Shown piece by piece: positions 14,557 through 22,448 of a stretch of DNA of 26,594 bases. Origin of the DNA: CAYNOZ01 sp964398955 (lineage in GTDB: Archaea; Methanobacteriota_B; Thermococci; Thermococcales; CAYNOZ01); the NCBI GenBank assembly GCA_964398955.1, contig CAYNOZ010000011.1:1-26594 (forward strand). Reading direction: 5' to 3'. How positions within the stretch are numbered: position 1 is the stretch's first letter; each line of letters starts with the position of its first letter. Below the pieces are notes generated by a model. It was not told where the DNA came from. It ran no database searches and saw nothing but the letters and a program-made list of their open reading frames with translations. Both the position numbers and the translations under genes were made by a program.

Positions 14557-16335
14557 ATGAGATCTGATAGTGAAACTTTAGTTCCAGATACTAGTGTCGT
14601 GATTAATGGGAAGTTTAGGTACTTTATTGAGGAGAATCCTGATATAGAAAGGATTATGGTTCCTCAGGCTGTTATTTCTGAGGTAGAGAATCAGGCTAAT
14701 CAGGGTGGATCTACTGGTTTTGCCGGTTTAGAAGAATTGAAGAAGATTAGGAGTTTATGTGAGAGATCTGACATTCCTATGGAGGTTTTTGGTGATCGTC
14801 CTCGTTTAGAAGAGAGGGATAACGTTGATGATTTAATTGTTGATGCGGCAGTTGAGGCTGGTGGAGTTTTGGTGACAGGGGATCGTGTTCAGAGCGATGT
14901 TGCTGAGGCTCGTGGGGTAGAGACTAATTTTTTAGAATCTCCTGAAGAATTTGAGATGCAGATAGAAGATTTTTTTGATGAACATTCGATGTCGGTTCAT
15001 CTTAAATCTGGTAGGCCTCCGATGGCTAAGCGTGGTGAACCTGGTGAATTCAGGTTTGAGAAAATTTCTGATGATCCTTTGGATAAAGAAGTTGTTAATG
15101 ATATAGCTAATGATATTATTGAGAGGGCTAGGCGCTATGATAATTGTTTTATTGAATTAGATGAGGAGGGTGCTTCTATTGTTCAGCTGCATGAATATAG
15201 GATTGCTATTACTCGACCTCCTTTTTCTGATTTAATGGAAATTACTGCGGTTAGACCTGTTAAGAAGCTTTCCTTAGATGATTATGGTTTAGGTGATGAG
15301 ATTAGGGACCGGCTTGAGAAGAGTGCTGAAGGAATTTTAGTTGCTGGTTCCCCAGGTGCTGGTAAGTCCACATTTGTTCAGGCTTTAGCTGAGTTCTATA
15401 ACGGAAAGGATAGAGTGGTTAAGACAATGGAAAAGCCTAGAGATTTGCAGGTTACTAATGATATTACCCAATACACTGCTTTGGGCGGGGATATGGCTAG
15501 AACTGGTGATTTGCTTCTTCTAGTACGTCCTGATTATACTGTATTTGATGAAATGAGATCTACTGATGATTTCGGAGTCTTTTCAGATATGAGGTTAGCT
15601 GGAGTAGGTATGATAGGAGTAGTACATGCATCAAGAGGTATAGATGCTGTACAGAGGCTGATTGGAAGAGTCGAATTAGGAATGATTCCTCAAGTCGTTG
15701 ATACGATTATATTCATAGATGGAGGAGAAGTAAATAAAATACTAGCCTTAAAGTACTTAGTGAAAGTTCCATCAGGAATGCAGGAACAAGATTTAGCTAG
15801 ACCAGTAATAGAAGTAAAAGATTTTAACACAGATTCATTAGAATATGAAATATACACTTATGGAGAGCAAATAGTAGTGGTGCCTGCCGGAGAAAATGCC
15901 GAAAGTAACGTGGATCCTAATGAATTGTTACAAGAAATAGGGAAGTATGCAACTAATCCTCAAGTTGAAATTACCGGAAACCAAGCTACTGTCTATGTAA
16001 GAGAAAATGATGTTCCAGCTGTACTAGGGAAAGGCGGTAGTAGGATAAAGAGCATTGAAGACAAATTAGGGTTATCAATAGATGTAAGAGCTGGAAAGTT
16101 TGAAGGACGAGGAACAATGGATGAAATACGTCCTGAAATAGAAGAATCAAATGACCAGATTACTTTGATCGTGGGTAAGGATTTCTCAGGTAAAAACCTT
16201 CAGTTCTTCGATGAACATGATGAATTCGTTTTCTCCGGAACAGTAGGAAGTGATGGAACCATAAAGCTTGGTAAGGATACTCAGATGGCGCATGATTTAA
16301 TGAGAGCAAACGAAATTTATGGGGTGCTTAGTTAG
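14557..16335 (+). CDS. PIN domain-ATPase-KH domain protein (COG1855-type)
   Basis: A 592-residue archaeal protein with three parts. The N-terminal PIN ribonuclease domain (residues 1-130) has VPDTSVVING near residue 9 and the acidic pair in DDLIVDAAVEAG near residue 90. A type II/IV secretion-like (PilT/VirB11) ATPase core has Walker A AGSPGAGKST near residue 264 and DYTVFDEM near residue 325. The C-terminal KH RNA-binding domain has VLGKGGSRIKSIEDKLG near residue 490. The combination suggests an ATP-driven RNA-acting machine; its function is not established. ATG 14557 is chosen because AGGTGA precedes it, though an in-frame GTG at 14548 is possible. Codons move from T-rich to A-rich around 15,550. 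Confidence 0.9.
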   Translation: MRSDSETLVPDTSVVINGKFRYFIEENPDIERIMVPQAVISEVENQANQGGSTGFAGLEELKKIRSLCERSDIPMEVFGDRPRLEERDNVDDLIVDAAVEAGGVLVTGDRVQSDVAEARGVETNFLESPEEFEMQIEDFFDEHSMSVHLKSGRPPMAKRGEPGEFRFEKISDDPLDKEVVNDIANDIIERARRYDNCFIELDEEGASIVQLHEYRIAITRPPFSDLMEITAVRPVKKLSLDDYGLGDEIRDRLEKSAEGILVAGSPGAGKSTFVQALAEFYNGKDRVVKTMEKPRDLQVTNDITQYTALGGDMARTGDLLLLVRPDYTVFDEMRSTDDFGVFSDMRLAGVGMIGVVHASRGIDAVQRLIGRVELGMIPQVVDTIIFIDGGEVNKILALKYLVKVPSGMQEQDLARPVIEVKDFNTDSLEYEIYTYGEQIVVVPAGENAESNVDPNELLQEIGKYATNPQVEITGNQATVYVRENDVPAVLGKGGSRIKSIEDKLGLSIDVRAGKFEGRGTMDEIRPEIEESNDQITLIVGKDFSGKNLQFFDEHDEFVFSGTVGSDGTIKLGKDTQMAHDLMRANEIYGVLS

Positions 16336-16347
16336 AAAATTTTTTTC

Positions 16348-16379
16348 GATTTGATGGGTTTGTTAAGGCCCACCAAATC
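16348..16379 (+). terminator. Stem-loop after the PIN-ATPase gene
   Basis: An 11-base arm GATTTGATGGG (16348-16358) pairs with CCCACCAAATC (16369-16379) with one A-C mismatch and a ten-base loop. It starts 13 bases after the stop codon. It may be a terminator or a 3'-UTR structure; archaeal termination usually needs only T runs, and one (TTTTTTT) lies just before the stem. Confidence 0.45.
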
Positions 16380-16490
16380 AGTTAAAAGGACTAATAATTA
16401 TTATGTTATGAGAATTGATGGGTAGTTGATGAATTGTTTAGAGTATTATGAGTTTTTCGATTTTTTTGATCTTTTCAAAGTCTGACAACA

Positions 16491-16498
16491 TTTATAAA
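16491..16498 (+). promoter_or_regulatory. TATA box of the L7Ae cluster
   Basis: TTTATAAA is a near-ideal archaeal TATA box and the best in the window. A start near 16522 would give a leader of about 35 bases with AGGAGG at 16541-16546. It probably drives the long downstream gene series, at least its first part. Confidence 0.65.
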
Positions 16499-16556
16499 CC
16501 CATATGATTTATTCACTGAGAACCATGATCGATGACTTTTAGGAGGGATGATTGGT

Positions 16557-16928
16557 ATGGCAAAATCTATGTATGTAAGATTTGATGTTCCTGACGATTT
16601 AGCTGATAAAGCTTTAGAGGCTGTTGAGATAACAAGAGATACTGGAAAAGTAAGAAAAGGTACAAATGAAACCACGAAGTCTGTTGAAAGAGGACAGGCT
16701 GATCTTGTGGTTGTTGCGGAGGATGTATCTCCGGAAGAGATAGTGGCTCATTTACCTGTTCTTTCTGAAGAGAAAGATATACCTTATGTATATGTTCCTG
16801 AAAAGAGAGAATTAGGATCAGCTGCAGGTCTTAAAGTACCAACAGCTTCAGTAGCTTTATCTGAATCTGAAGAAGCAATGGATTTAATAAGAGAGATAGA
16901 AGAGAAAGTTACAGAATTGAAGGAATAA
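16557..16928 (+). CDS. rpl7ae: Ribosomal protein L7Ae
   Basis: A 123-residue kink-turn-binding protein. It is part of the large ribosomal subunit and also the core protein of C/D and H/ACA guide RNPs, and is often found with archaeal RNase P. The RNA-binding signature is GKVRKGTNETTKSVERGQA near residue 30, followed by LVVVAEDVSPEEIV and AAGLKVPTASVAL. The sequence is notably acidic, as in salt-in archaea. ATG 16557 is preferred over ATG 16548, which sits one base after the AGGAGG ribosome site. The predicted H/ACA RNA at 4335-4495 carries two K-loops that this protein would bind. Confidence 0.97.
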   Translation: MAKSMYVRFDVPDDLADKALEAVEITRDTGKVRKGTNETTKSVERGQADLVVVAEDVSPEEIVAHLPVLSEEKDIPYVYVPEKRELGSAAGLKVPTASVALSESEEAMDLIREIEEKVTELKE

Positions 16929-16938
16929 CCTTCAATTC
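16914..16938 (+). repeat. Perfect inverted repeat over the L7Ae stop codon
   Basis: GAATTGAAGG (16914-16923) and CCTTCAATTC (16929-16938) form a perfect 10-bp stem with a five-base AATAA loop. The UAA stop lies in the loop and the first base of the right arm's flank. It could modulate readout from L7Ae into S28e. Confidence 0.7.
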
Positions 16939-16963
16939 ATCTATATTTAAATTTTAACGCGAG

Positions 16964-17185
16964 ATGATTAAGTTGGCTAATGAAGAAGGATACCCAGCCG
17001 AAGTAGTTGATGTAAGAGGGAGAACTGGTGTACAAGGGGATTTAATCCAAGTGAAATGCAAGGTACTTGAAGGTAGAGATGAAGGAAAAATAATTACCAG
17101 AAACATAAAGGGCCCGATTAAAGAAGGAGATGTAGTAGTGCTCAGAGAAACAAACAGAGAAGCCAGAGAAATCTCGGCCGATTAA
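16964..17185 (+). CDS. rps28e: Ribosomal protein S28e
   Basis: A small-subunit protein of about 70 residues. Family blocks are PAEVVDVRGRTGVQGDLIQV, then KCKVLEGRDEGKIITRN and the C-terminal VLRETNREAREI. The start is uncertain. ATG 16964 overlaps GAGATGAT (16961-16968), which resembles the Shine-Dalgarno sequence used before dnaG, so TTG 16973 is a serious alternative that would remove three residues. A TATATTTAAA element at about 16942-16951 could act as an internal promoter. L24e follows 16 bases downstream. Confidence 0.93.
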   Translation: MIKLANEEGYPAEVVDVRGRTGVQGDLIQVKCKVLEGRDEGKIITRNIKGPIKEGDVVVLRETNREAREISAD

Positions 17186-17201
17186 GTAGTAAGGTGATTA
17201 T

Positions 17202-17372
17202 ATGGTAGAAATACATGAGTGTTCGTTCTGCGGAGAAGAAATAGAACCTGGTACTGGCAAGATGTATGTCAGAAATGACGGTAGAATCTTTTATTTTTGT
17301 TCCAGTAAATGTGAGAAGAACTTTAAATTAGACAGGGATCCGAAAAAAGTGGAATGGACCAAAAAAGGCTGA
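17202..17372 (+). CDS. rpl24e: Ribosomal protein L24e
   Basis: A 56-residue zinc-binding large-subunit protein. The four Cys are in CSFCGEEI (residues 7-10) and CSSKC (33-37), and the FYFCSSKCEKNF block is diagnostic. AAGGTGAT ends shortly before the ATG, a near-perfect ribosome site. The stop is ten bases before ndk. The order L7Ae-S28e-L24e-Ndk-aIF5B is typical of archaea. Confidence 0.96.
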   Translation: MVEIHECSFCGEEIEPGTGKMYVRNDGRIFYFCSSKCEKNFKLDRDPKKVEWTKKG

Positions 17373-17382
17373 GGGCTTTAAA

Positions 17383-17850
17383 ATGGGCTTTGAGAAAACT
17401 TTGATAATTATAAAGCCTGATGCTGTAGTTAGAGGACTTGTTGGTCAAATAATCCAGAGGTTAGAGGATAAAGGCTTAAAAATAGTAGCATCAAAGATGC
17501 TTAAAATTGAAGAAGAAACAGCTCGAGAACATTACAGTGAACATGAAGGAAAATCCTTTTTCGAACCTCTTATAAAGTATATCACTAGTTCACCATCTAT
17601 ATTTATGGTTATAGAAGGGAAGGATGCTATAGAAGTTACTAGAAAACTATTAGGCGATACAGATCCTAAAGACGCATTACCAGGAACTATAAGAGGGGAC
17701 CTAGGATTAGGGAAGGGAAATGCTATTCATAATGTTGTCCATGCATCAGATTCTCCAGAAAGCGCTAAAAAGGAAATAAACCTATTTTTCAGCGAAGATG
17801 AAATTCATGAATACGAAAGGGCTGATGAATGGTACCATAGAGAATATTAA
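17383..17850 (+). CDS. ndk: Nucleoside diphosphate kinase
   Basis: Transfers the gamma phosphate among nucleoside di- and triphosphates through a phospho-His intermediate. The 155-residue protein starts with TLIIIKPDAVVRGLVG and has the active site NVVHASDSPE near residue 117, including the catalytic His. GPTDP-type spacing and the RGDLG segment are present. ATG 17383 follows the L24e stop by ten bases; GAGGG upstream is a modest ribosome site. It lies between ribosomal and initiation-factor genes, as in many archaea, and probably supplies GTP for translation. Confidence 0.97.
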   Translation: MGFEKTLIIIKPDAVVRGLVGQIIQRLEDKGLKIVASKMLKIEEETAREHYSEHEGKSFFEPLIKYITSSPSIFMVIEGKDAIEVTRKLLGDTDPKDALPGTIRGDLGLGKGNAIHNVVHASDSPESAKKEINLFFSEDEIHEYERADEWYHREY

Positions 17851-17878
17851 ATAAAAAATCAAAATAGAGAGGGGTATT

Positions 17879-19690
17879 ATGAGTTCAGAGCAGAAAAAAG
17901 AAGAAGAAAAGAACACAAAGAGACAACCACTGGTTTCAGTACTAGGACATGTAGATCACGGCAAAACCACATTACTAGATAAAATTAGAGGAACTACTGT
18001 AACTTCAGAAGAAGCTGGAAAGATAACTCAACATATTGGAGCCACTGAAATACCTATGGAAGCAGTGAAAGACGTATGCGGACCCTTAGCAGATAAATAT
18101 GAATTAGACCTACCAGGTCTTCTTTTTATAGATACACCTGGCCACAAAGCATTCACTTCTCTAAGAGATAGAGGAGGATCCTTAGCTGATCTTGCAATAT
18201 TAGTAGTTGATGTCAACGAAGGTTTCCAACCCCAGACTCTTGAGTCTATCGAGATACTAAGGAGGAACAAAACCCCCTTCATAGTAGCTGCAAACAAGAT
18301 AGATAGAATAAGCGGTTGGAGAGAGCATGAAGGAAAATGTTATACTGAAACTCTAAAAGAACAAAGGAAAGATGTTCAAAATAGGCTTCAAAATAAAATT
18401 TATGAATTAATTGGAGATTTACACGATAATGACTTTTCTTCCAATCTATTTAATGAGGTAACCGACTTCAGAAAAGAAATTGCAGTTGTTCCAGTTTCTG
18501 CAATTACTGGAGAAGGCATACCAGAACTTCTTATGATGTTAACAGGTTTGGCACAGCGTTATGTAGGAGATGAACTTAAAGTAGAGGTTGAAGGACCTGC
18601 AAGAGGAACAGTACTTGAAGTGAAAGAGGAAAAGGGAATGGGATCAACAATTGATACAATAATATATGATGGAACATTAAATAAAGACCATTCAATTGTT
18701 TTAGGTGGGAAAAACGGTCCTATAGCCACTAAGATAAAATCAATTTTAAAACCAAAAAGGATGGATGAGATAAGAAGTCCTGAGAAGAAGTTCGAGAAAA
18801 TTGATGAGATTCATGCCGCAGCAGGTGTTAAAATATCAGCACCGGATTTAGATGAAGCACTTGCCGGGTCGCCTTTAATTGCCTGTAAGAATGAAGAAGA
18901 AGTAAAGGAAGCGGAAACGAGGTTATCTGATGAATTAGATCAAATACAGGCTGAAACAAAAAGTACGGGAGTTATAATTAAAGCCGATACTTTAGGAACT
19001 CTAGAAGCTTTTTATAAAACTACAGAAGAAGAGAACATACCAGTGAAAAAAGCAAAAGTAGGGGACATAACTAAATCCGATGTAATAACTGCAAATACAA
19101 TAAAAGAGAAAGAGGAAAAATTAGGTGTTATATTCGCCTTCGGAGTAGGAATAACAGATGATGCAAAAGAATTTGCAGAAAAACAAGGCATAAAAATATT
19201 CTACAGTAATGTAATATACGAAATAATGGAATCATACGAAGAATGGAAAGAAAAACTAGTGGAAAAGAAAATACAAGAAAAATTAGAATCAGTAACACAT
19301 CCTGGCAAAATCAGAGTAATCCCGGATGACAGATACATCTTCCGATCAAGAAACCCTGCTATAGTAGGAGTAGAAGTTCTAAACGGTAAAATAAAGGTTG
19401 GAAACAAATTAATAAAAGATGAACAAAAAATTGGGAAAATAAAATCAATAAAATCTGGTGACGAATTTCTGGACGAATCAACATCAGGAGAAAAAGTAGC
19501 AGTTTCAATAACTAATGTCACCATAGGAAGACAAATTAAACTCGGAGATGTCCTTTTCACAGATGTAACTGAAAAGGATTATAAAGTCTTAAGAGAATAT
19601 CAAGATCGACTTCCAGAACATGAAAGCGAAGTTCTTAATGAGATAGTTGAAAAGAAGAGAGAAAAAGACTCTTTATGGGGTGTTATGTAA
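17879..19690 (+). CDS. infB: Translation initiation factor aIF5B (IF-2 homologue)
   Basis: A 603-residue GTPase that promotes ribosomal subunit joining. G1 is GHVDHGKT near residue 22, G3 is DTPGH near residue 85, and G4 is AANKID near residue 139. The archaeal/eukaryotic insertion after G4 (SGWREHEGKCYTE) is present. Domains II-IV follow, and the family's C-terminal region ends at EKDSLWGVM. No intein is seen. GAGAGGGG precedes the ATG. The stop TAA overlaps the S6e start by one base, so translation of the two is coupled. Confidence 0.97.
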   Translation: MSSEQKKEEEKNTKRQPLVSVLGHVDHGKTTLLDKIRGTTVTSEEAGKITQHIGATEIPMEAVKDVCGPLADKYELDLPGLLFIDTPGHKAFTSLRDRGGSLADLAILVVDVNEGFQPQTLESIEILRRNKTPFIVAANKIDRISGWREHEGKCYTETLKEQRKDVQNRLQNKIYELIGDLHDNDFSSNLFNEVTDFRKEIAVVPVSAITGEGIPELLMMLTGLAQRYVGDELKVEVEGPARGTVLEVKEEKGMGSTIDTIIYDGTLNKDHSIVLGGKNGPIATKIKSILKPKRMDEIRSPEKKFEKIDEIHAAAGVKISAPDLDEALAGSPLIACKNEEEVKEAETRLSDELDQIQAETKSTGVIIKADTLGTLEAFYKTTEEENIPVKKAKVGDITKSDVITANTIKEKEEKLGVIFAFGVGITDDAKEFAEKQGIKIFYSNVIYEIMESYEEWKEKLVEKKIQEKLESVTHPGKIRVIPDDRYIFRSRNPAIVGVEVLNGKIKVGNKLIKDEQKIGKIKSIKSGDEFLDESTSGEKVAVSITNVTIGRQIKLGDVLFTDVTEKDYKVLREYQDRLPEHESEVLNEIVEKKREKDSLWGVM

Positions 19691-20028
19691 TGGTAGAATT
19701 CAAAGTTGTAGTTTCAAAATCAAATGGTGAAACAACTCAAGAAGAATTAATAGGAGACGAAGCTGAAACCTTAGTAGGTAAAAAGATTGGAGAAACTGTC
19801 GATGCATCAATAATTGGAGAAGAAGGAGAATTAAGAATTCTCGGAGGATCAGATGAAGACGGAATCCCAATGAGACCAGGAGTAGATAGTCAAGGAAGAA
19901 AAAGATTACTACTAAAAGAAGGAGTAGGCTACAATCCAAAAGAAAAAGGAGAAAAAAGAAGAAAAATGGTGCACGGAAACACAATAAGCCAAAGAATCGT
20001 TCAAGTCAATACAAAACTTGAACAATAA
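19690..20028 (+). CDS. rps6e: Ribosomal protein S6e
   Basis: A 112-residue small-subunit protein, the archaeal core form without the eukaryotic phosphorylated tail. Motifs are LVGKKIGETVDAS near residue 34, ILGGSDEDGIPMRPGV near residue 56, and GEKRRKMVHGNTIS near residue 88. The ATG overlaps the aIF5B stop as TAATG. aIF2 gamma follows 14 bases downstream. Confidence 0.97.
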   Translation: MVEFKVVVSKSNGETTQEELIGDEAETLVGKKIGETVDASIIGEEGELRILGGSDEDGIPMRPGVDSQGRKRLLLKEGVGYNPKEKGEKRRKMVHGNTISQRIVQVNTKLEQ

Positions 20029-20042
20029 TTAGGTGATTTCGA

Positions 20043-21266
20043 GTGGCAATAAAACCTGAATTAAACATAGGACTCACAGGACATGTAGATCACGGTAAAA
20101 CCACCTTAGTTCAAGCACTTTCAGGAACCTGGACAGACAGATACAGTGAAGAACTGGAAAGAGGAATAACAATAAAACTAGGTTACGCAGATGCTGTTCT
20201 AAGAAAATGTGAAAACTGTGAAGAATACACTGTTGAAGAAGAATGTCCAGAATGCGAAGGATCAACTGAAATCCTGAGAAAAGTTTCCTTTGTAGATGCA
20301 CCTGGACACGAAGCATTAATGACCACAACAATTTCTGGAGCAGCGATAATGGACGGAGCTGTAATAGTAATAGCAGCTAATGAAGACTGTCCAAAACCTC
20401 AAACAAGAGAACATTTAACAGCACTAGAAATAACCGGAGTAGAAAATATAGTAATTGCTCAAAACAAAATAGACATGGTTGATAAAGAACAAGCCAAGAA
20501 AAATTATAATCAAATCAAAGAGTTTGTCAAAGGAACAGTAGCTGAAGACGCTCCAATAGTTCCGATATCAGCCGAACATAATGTAAACATTGGAAAACTT
20601 ATAGAATCTATTCAAAATGTGATATCAACTCCGGAAAGAGATCCGGATGCAAATCCAAGACTTAATGTTGCCAGAAGCTTTGACGTTAACAAACCTGGTA
20701 CTTCTCCTGAAGATCTTTTAGGAGGAGTAATTGGAGGCTCTCTCATAAAAGGAAAGCTTAACGAGGGAGACGAGATCGAATTGAGACCTGGTAGATTATA
20801 CGAGCAACATGAAACCTATAAAAATGAACCTATAATTACTGAAGTAACAGATTTACGGTCTGGTAAAGATCCAATAGATGAAGCAACTCCAGGAGGATTG
20901 CTTGGTATAGGAACTAAATTAGACCCTAATTTGACTCAGGATGATTATCTTTCAGGAAATGTATTAGGAAAGCCTGGAGATCTACCACCTGTTTGGGAGA
21001 ACAGCATAAGTATAGAAGTTCATTTACTTGATACTATAGTAGGAATGGAAGAAGAGAAAGAAGTGGAACCTTTGAGAAGCGGTGAACAAGTGCTTTTAAA
21101 TGTTGGAACAGCTAGGACTGTTGGATTAATATCTGATCTTGGCGGTGGTGAAGCCGAGATATCTATTGAAGTACCTATATCTGCTGATGTAGGAGATCAT
21201 TTAGCTCTTAGTAGAAGAATTGGAACTAGATGGCGTCTAATTGGCCATGGTATAATTACTGAGTAA
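20043..21266 (+). CDS. eif2g: Translation initiation factor aIF2, gamma subunit
   Basis: The GTPase subunit that, with alpha and beta, delivers Met-tRNAi to the ribosome. G1 is GHVDHGKTT near residue 13, G3 is DAPGHE near residue 89, and G4 is AQNKIDM near residue 143. The zinc knuckle CENC...CPEC lies at residues 57-72, and domains II and III complete 407 residues. It begins with GTG 20043 after AGGTGATTT. The stop is one base before the PIN gene. Codon use moves from A-rich at the start to T/G-rich at the end. Confidence 0.97.
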   Translation: MAIKPELNIGLTGHVDHGKTTLVQALSGTWTDRYSEELERGITIKLGYADAVLRKCENCEEYTVEEECPECEGSTEILRKVSFVDAPGHEALMTTTISGAAIMDGAVIVIAANEDCPKPQTREHLTALEITGVENIVIAQNKIDMVDKEQAKKNYNQIKEFVKGTVAEDAPIVPISAEHNVNIGKLIESIQNVISTPERDPDANPRLNVARSFDVNKPGTSPEDLLGGVIGGSLIKGKLNEGDEIELRPGRLYEQHETYKNEPIITEVTDLRSGKDPIDEATPGGLLGIGTKLDPNLTQDDYLSGNVLGKPGDLPPVWENSISIEVHLLDTIVGMEEEKEVEPLRSGEQVLLNVGTARTVGLISDLGGGEAEISIEVPISADVGDHLALSRRIGTRWRLIGHGIITE

Positions 21267-21267
21267 T

Positions 21268-21681
21268 ATGTCTGAAGATTATGGCGAAGAAGTGCTGGAA
21301 GTACTTTTCGATACTAACTTTTTGCTGGCTCCAGTTGAGCTCGGGGTTGATGTAGAGGAAAAGTTGGGTCAGATTTTAGGGAATTATAGGATTTTTATTC
21401 CCGTTTGTGTTAAGAGAGAGCTTGAAAGGCTTAGAGAGACTGGTAAGAAGCAGGAACGGGAAATCGATTTAGCTTTGAAGTTAGCTAATAAGTATGAAGA
21501 AATTAGGATTAGTGAGGTTGCTGATGATCCTGATGATGCTTTGATTGAATATTCACCTAATAAGAATGTAGTTGTATGTACGAATGATAAAGAGCTTATT
21601 AACAGGCTTCGAGAGAAAGATGTTCCTGTGATATTTGTTAGACAAAATAAGTTACTAGATAAGATTGGTGTAATTGAATAA
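21268..21681 (+). CDS. PIN-domain protein (VapC9/FCF1-like, COG1412)
   Basis: A 137-residue single PIN domain. The first catalytic Asp is in LFDTNFLLAPVE near residue 14, the middle acidic residues are in ELERL and DPDDALIEY, and the last motif is VVCTNDKEL near residue 105. All expected carboxylates seem present, so it may be an active Mg-dependent ribonuclease. The archaeal family sits between aIF2 gamma and Rpo7 in many genomes and is related to the rRNA-processing factors FCF1/UTP23. It has no antitoxin partner here, so a housekeeping rRNA role is more likely than a toxin; that is inference. It starts one base after the eif2g stop. Confidence 0.85.
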   Translation: MSEDYGEEVLEVLFDTNFLLAPVELGVDVEEKLGQILGNYRIFIPVCVKRELERLRETGKKQEREIDLALKLANKYEEIRISEVADDPDDALIEYSPNKNVVVCTNDKELINRLREKDVPVIFVRQNKLLDKIGVIE

Positions 21682-21695
21682 AGAGGGGTATGTAA

Positions 21696-22268
21696 ATGTA
21701 TAAGCTTATAAAAGTTAGAGATATTGTCCAAATTCCACCTAAGGATTTTGATAAGAATCTTAAGGAAGCAGCTTTAAATGTTTTAATGGAGAAGTATGAA
21801 GGAACTTTCAGTAAATCAGATGGGTTAATAGTATCTATTAAAGATATAGAAGAAATTGGAGAGGGTAGGGTAGTCCCTACTGAAGGTGGAACACATCATA
21901 AAGTTATTTTTAATGCCTTAGCGTTTGAGCCTCAAGATGGGGAAATTATTGAGGGCTGGGTTAGTGACGCAACAGATTATGCAGCTTTTATAAGAATAGG
22001 GCCAAAAGATGGAATGGTTCATATATCACAATTAATGGATGAATATGTATCTTTCGATGAGAAAAACCTACAATTCGCAGGTAAAGACACAAACAAGCTT
22101 CTGAAAGTTGATGACAATGTAAGAGGAAGAGTTGTTTCAATAAGCACTAAAAAAGATCTTAGAATAAAAATGACTATGAGACAACCTGGACTAGGTAAAC
22201 TACAATGGATAGAAGATGAAAGAGAAAAAGAAGTAGAAAAGACAGAAGAGGAGGAGGAAAATGACTGA
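21696..22268 (+). CDS. rpo7: RNA polymerase subunit Rpo7 (RpoE')
   Basis: Subunit of the archaeal polymerase stalk, partner of Rpo4; binds nascent RNA and assists promoter opening. The 190-residue protein has the N-terminal tip domain (MYKLIKVRDIVQIPP, with EGRVVPTEGGTHHKVIFNAL) and a C-terminal S1/OB domain (EIIEGWVSDATDYAAFIRIG...DGMVHISQLMDEYV). It ends in a Glu-rich tail. AGAGGGGT precedes the ATG. The gene overlaps spt4 by eight bases. Confidence 0.97.
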   Translation: MYKLIKVRDIVQIPPKDFDKNLKEAALNVLMEKYEGTFSKSDGLIVSIKDIEEIGEGRVVPTEGGTHHKVIFNALAFEPQDGEIIEGWVSDATDYAAFIRIGPKDGMVHISQLMDEYVSFDEKNLQFAGKDTNKLLKVDDNVRGRVVSISTKKDLRIKMTMRQPGLGKLQWIEDEREKEVEKTEEEEEND

Positions 22269-22446
22269 AAAAGCCTGTACTGAATGCCATGCACTAACCA
22301 AGAAAGATAGATGTCCAGTCTGTAACTCAAGCTCTCTTTCCGACGAATGGTCGGGACTAGTTATAATCCTTGATGTTGAAGAATCAAAAATAGCAGAACA
22401 AATTGGGGCAGAAGAACCGGGAAGATACGCTATAAAGGTAAGGTAG
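22261..22446 (+). CDS. spt4: Transcription elongation factor Spt4 (RpoE'')
   Basis: A 61-residue zinc protein that pairs with Spt5/NusG to support elongation. The zinc ligands are in CTECH (residues 6-10) and CPVC (18-21), followed by LSDEWSGLVIILD and the terminal GRYAIKVR typical of the family. The ribosome site GAGGAGGA lies within the end of rpo7, so translation is coupled. The dephospho-CoA kinase gene follows after two bases. Confidence 0.96.
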   Translation: MTEKACTECHALTKKDRCPVCNSSSLSDEWSGLVIILDVEESKIAEQIGAEEPGRYAIKVR

Positions 22447-22448
22447 CT

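Noticed and set aside
16516..16535. Possible K-turn (CTGA and GATGA) in the L7Ae leader for autoregulation
   Set aside because: The closing stem cannot form (A-A mismatch next to the core), the loop would be 11 bases, and CTGA lies upstream of the predicted transcript start.
21268..21681. PIN protein as a VapC toxin
   Set aside because: No antitoxin gene is adjacent and the position between aIF2 gamma and Rpo7 is a conserved housekeeping context.
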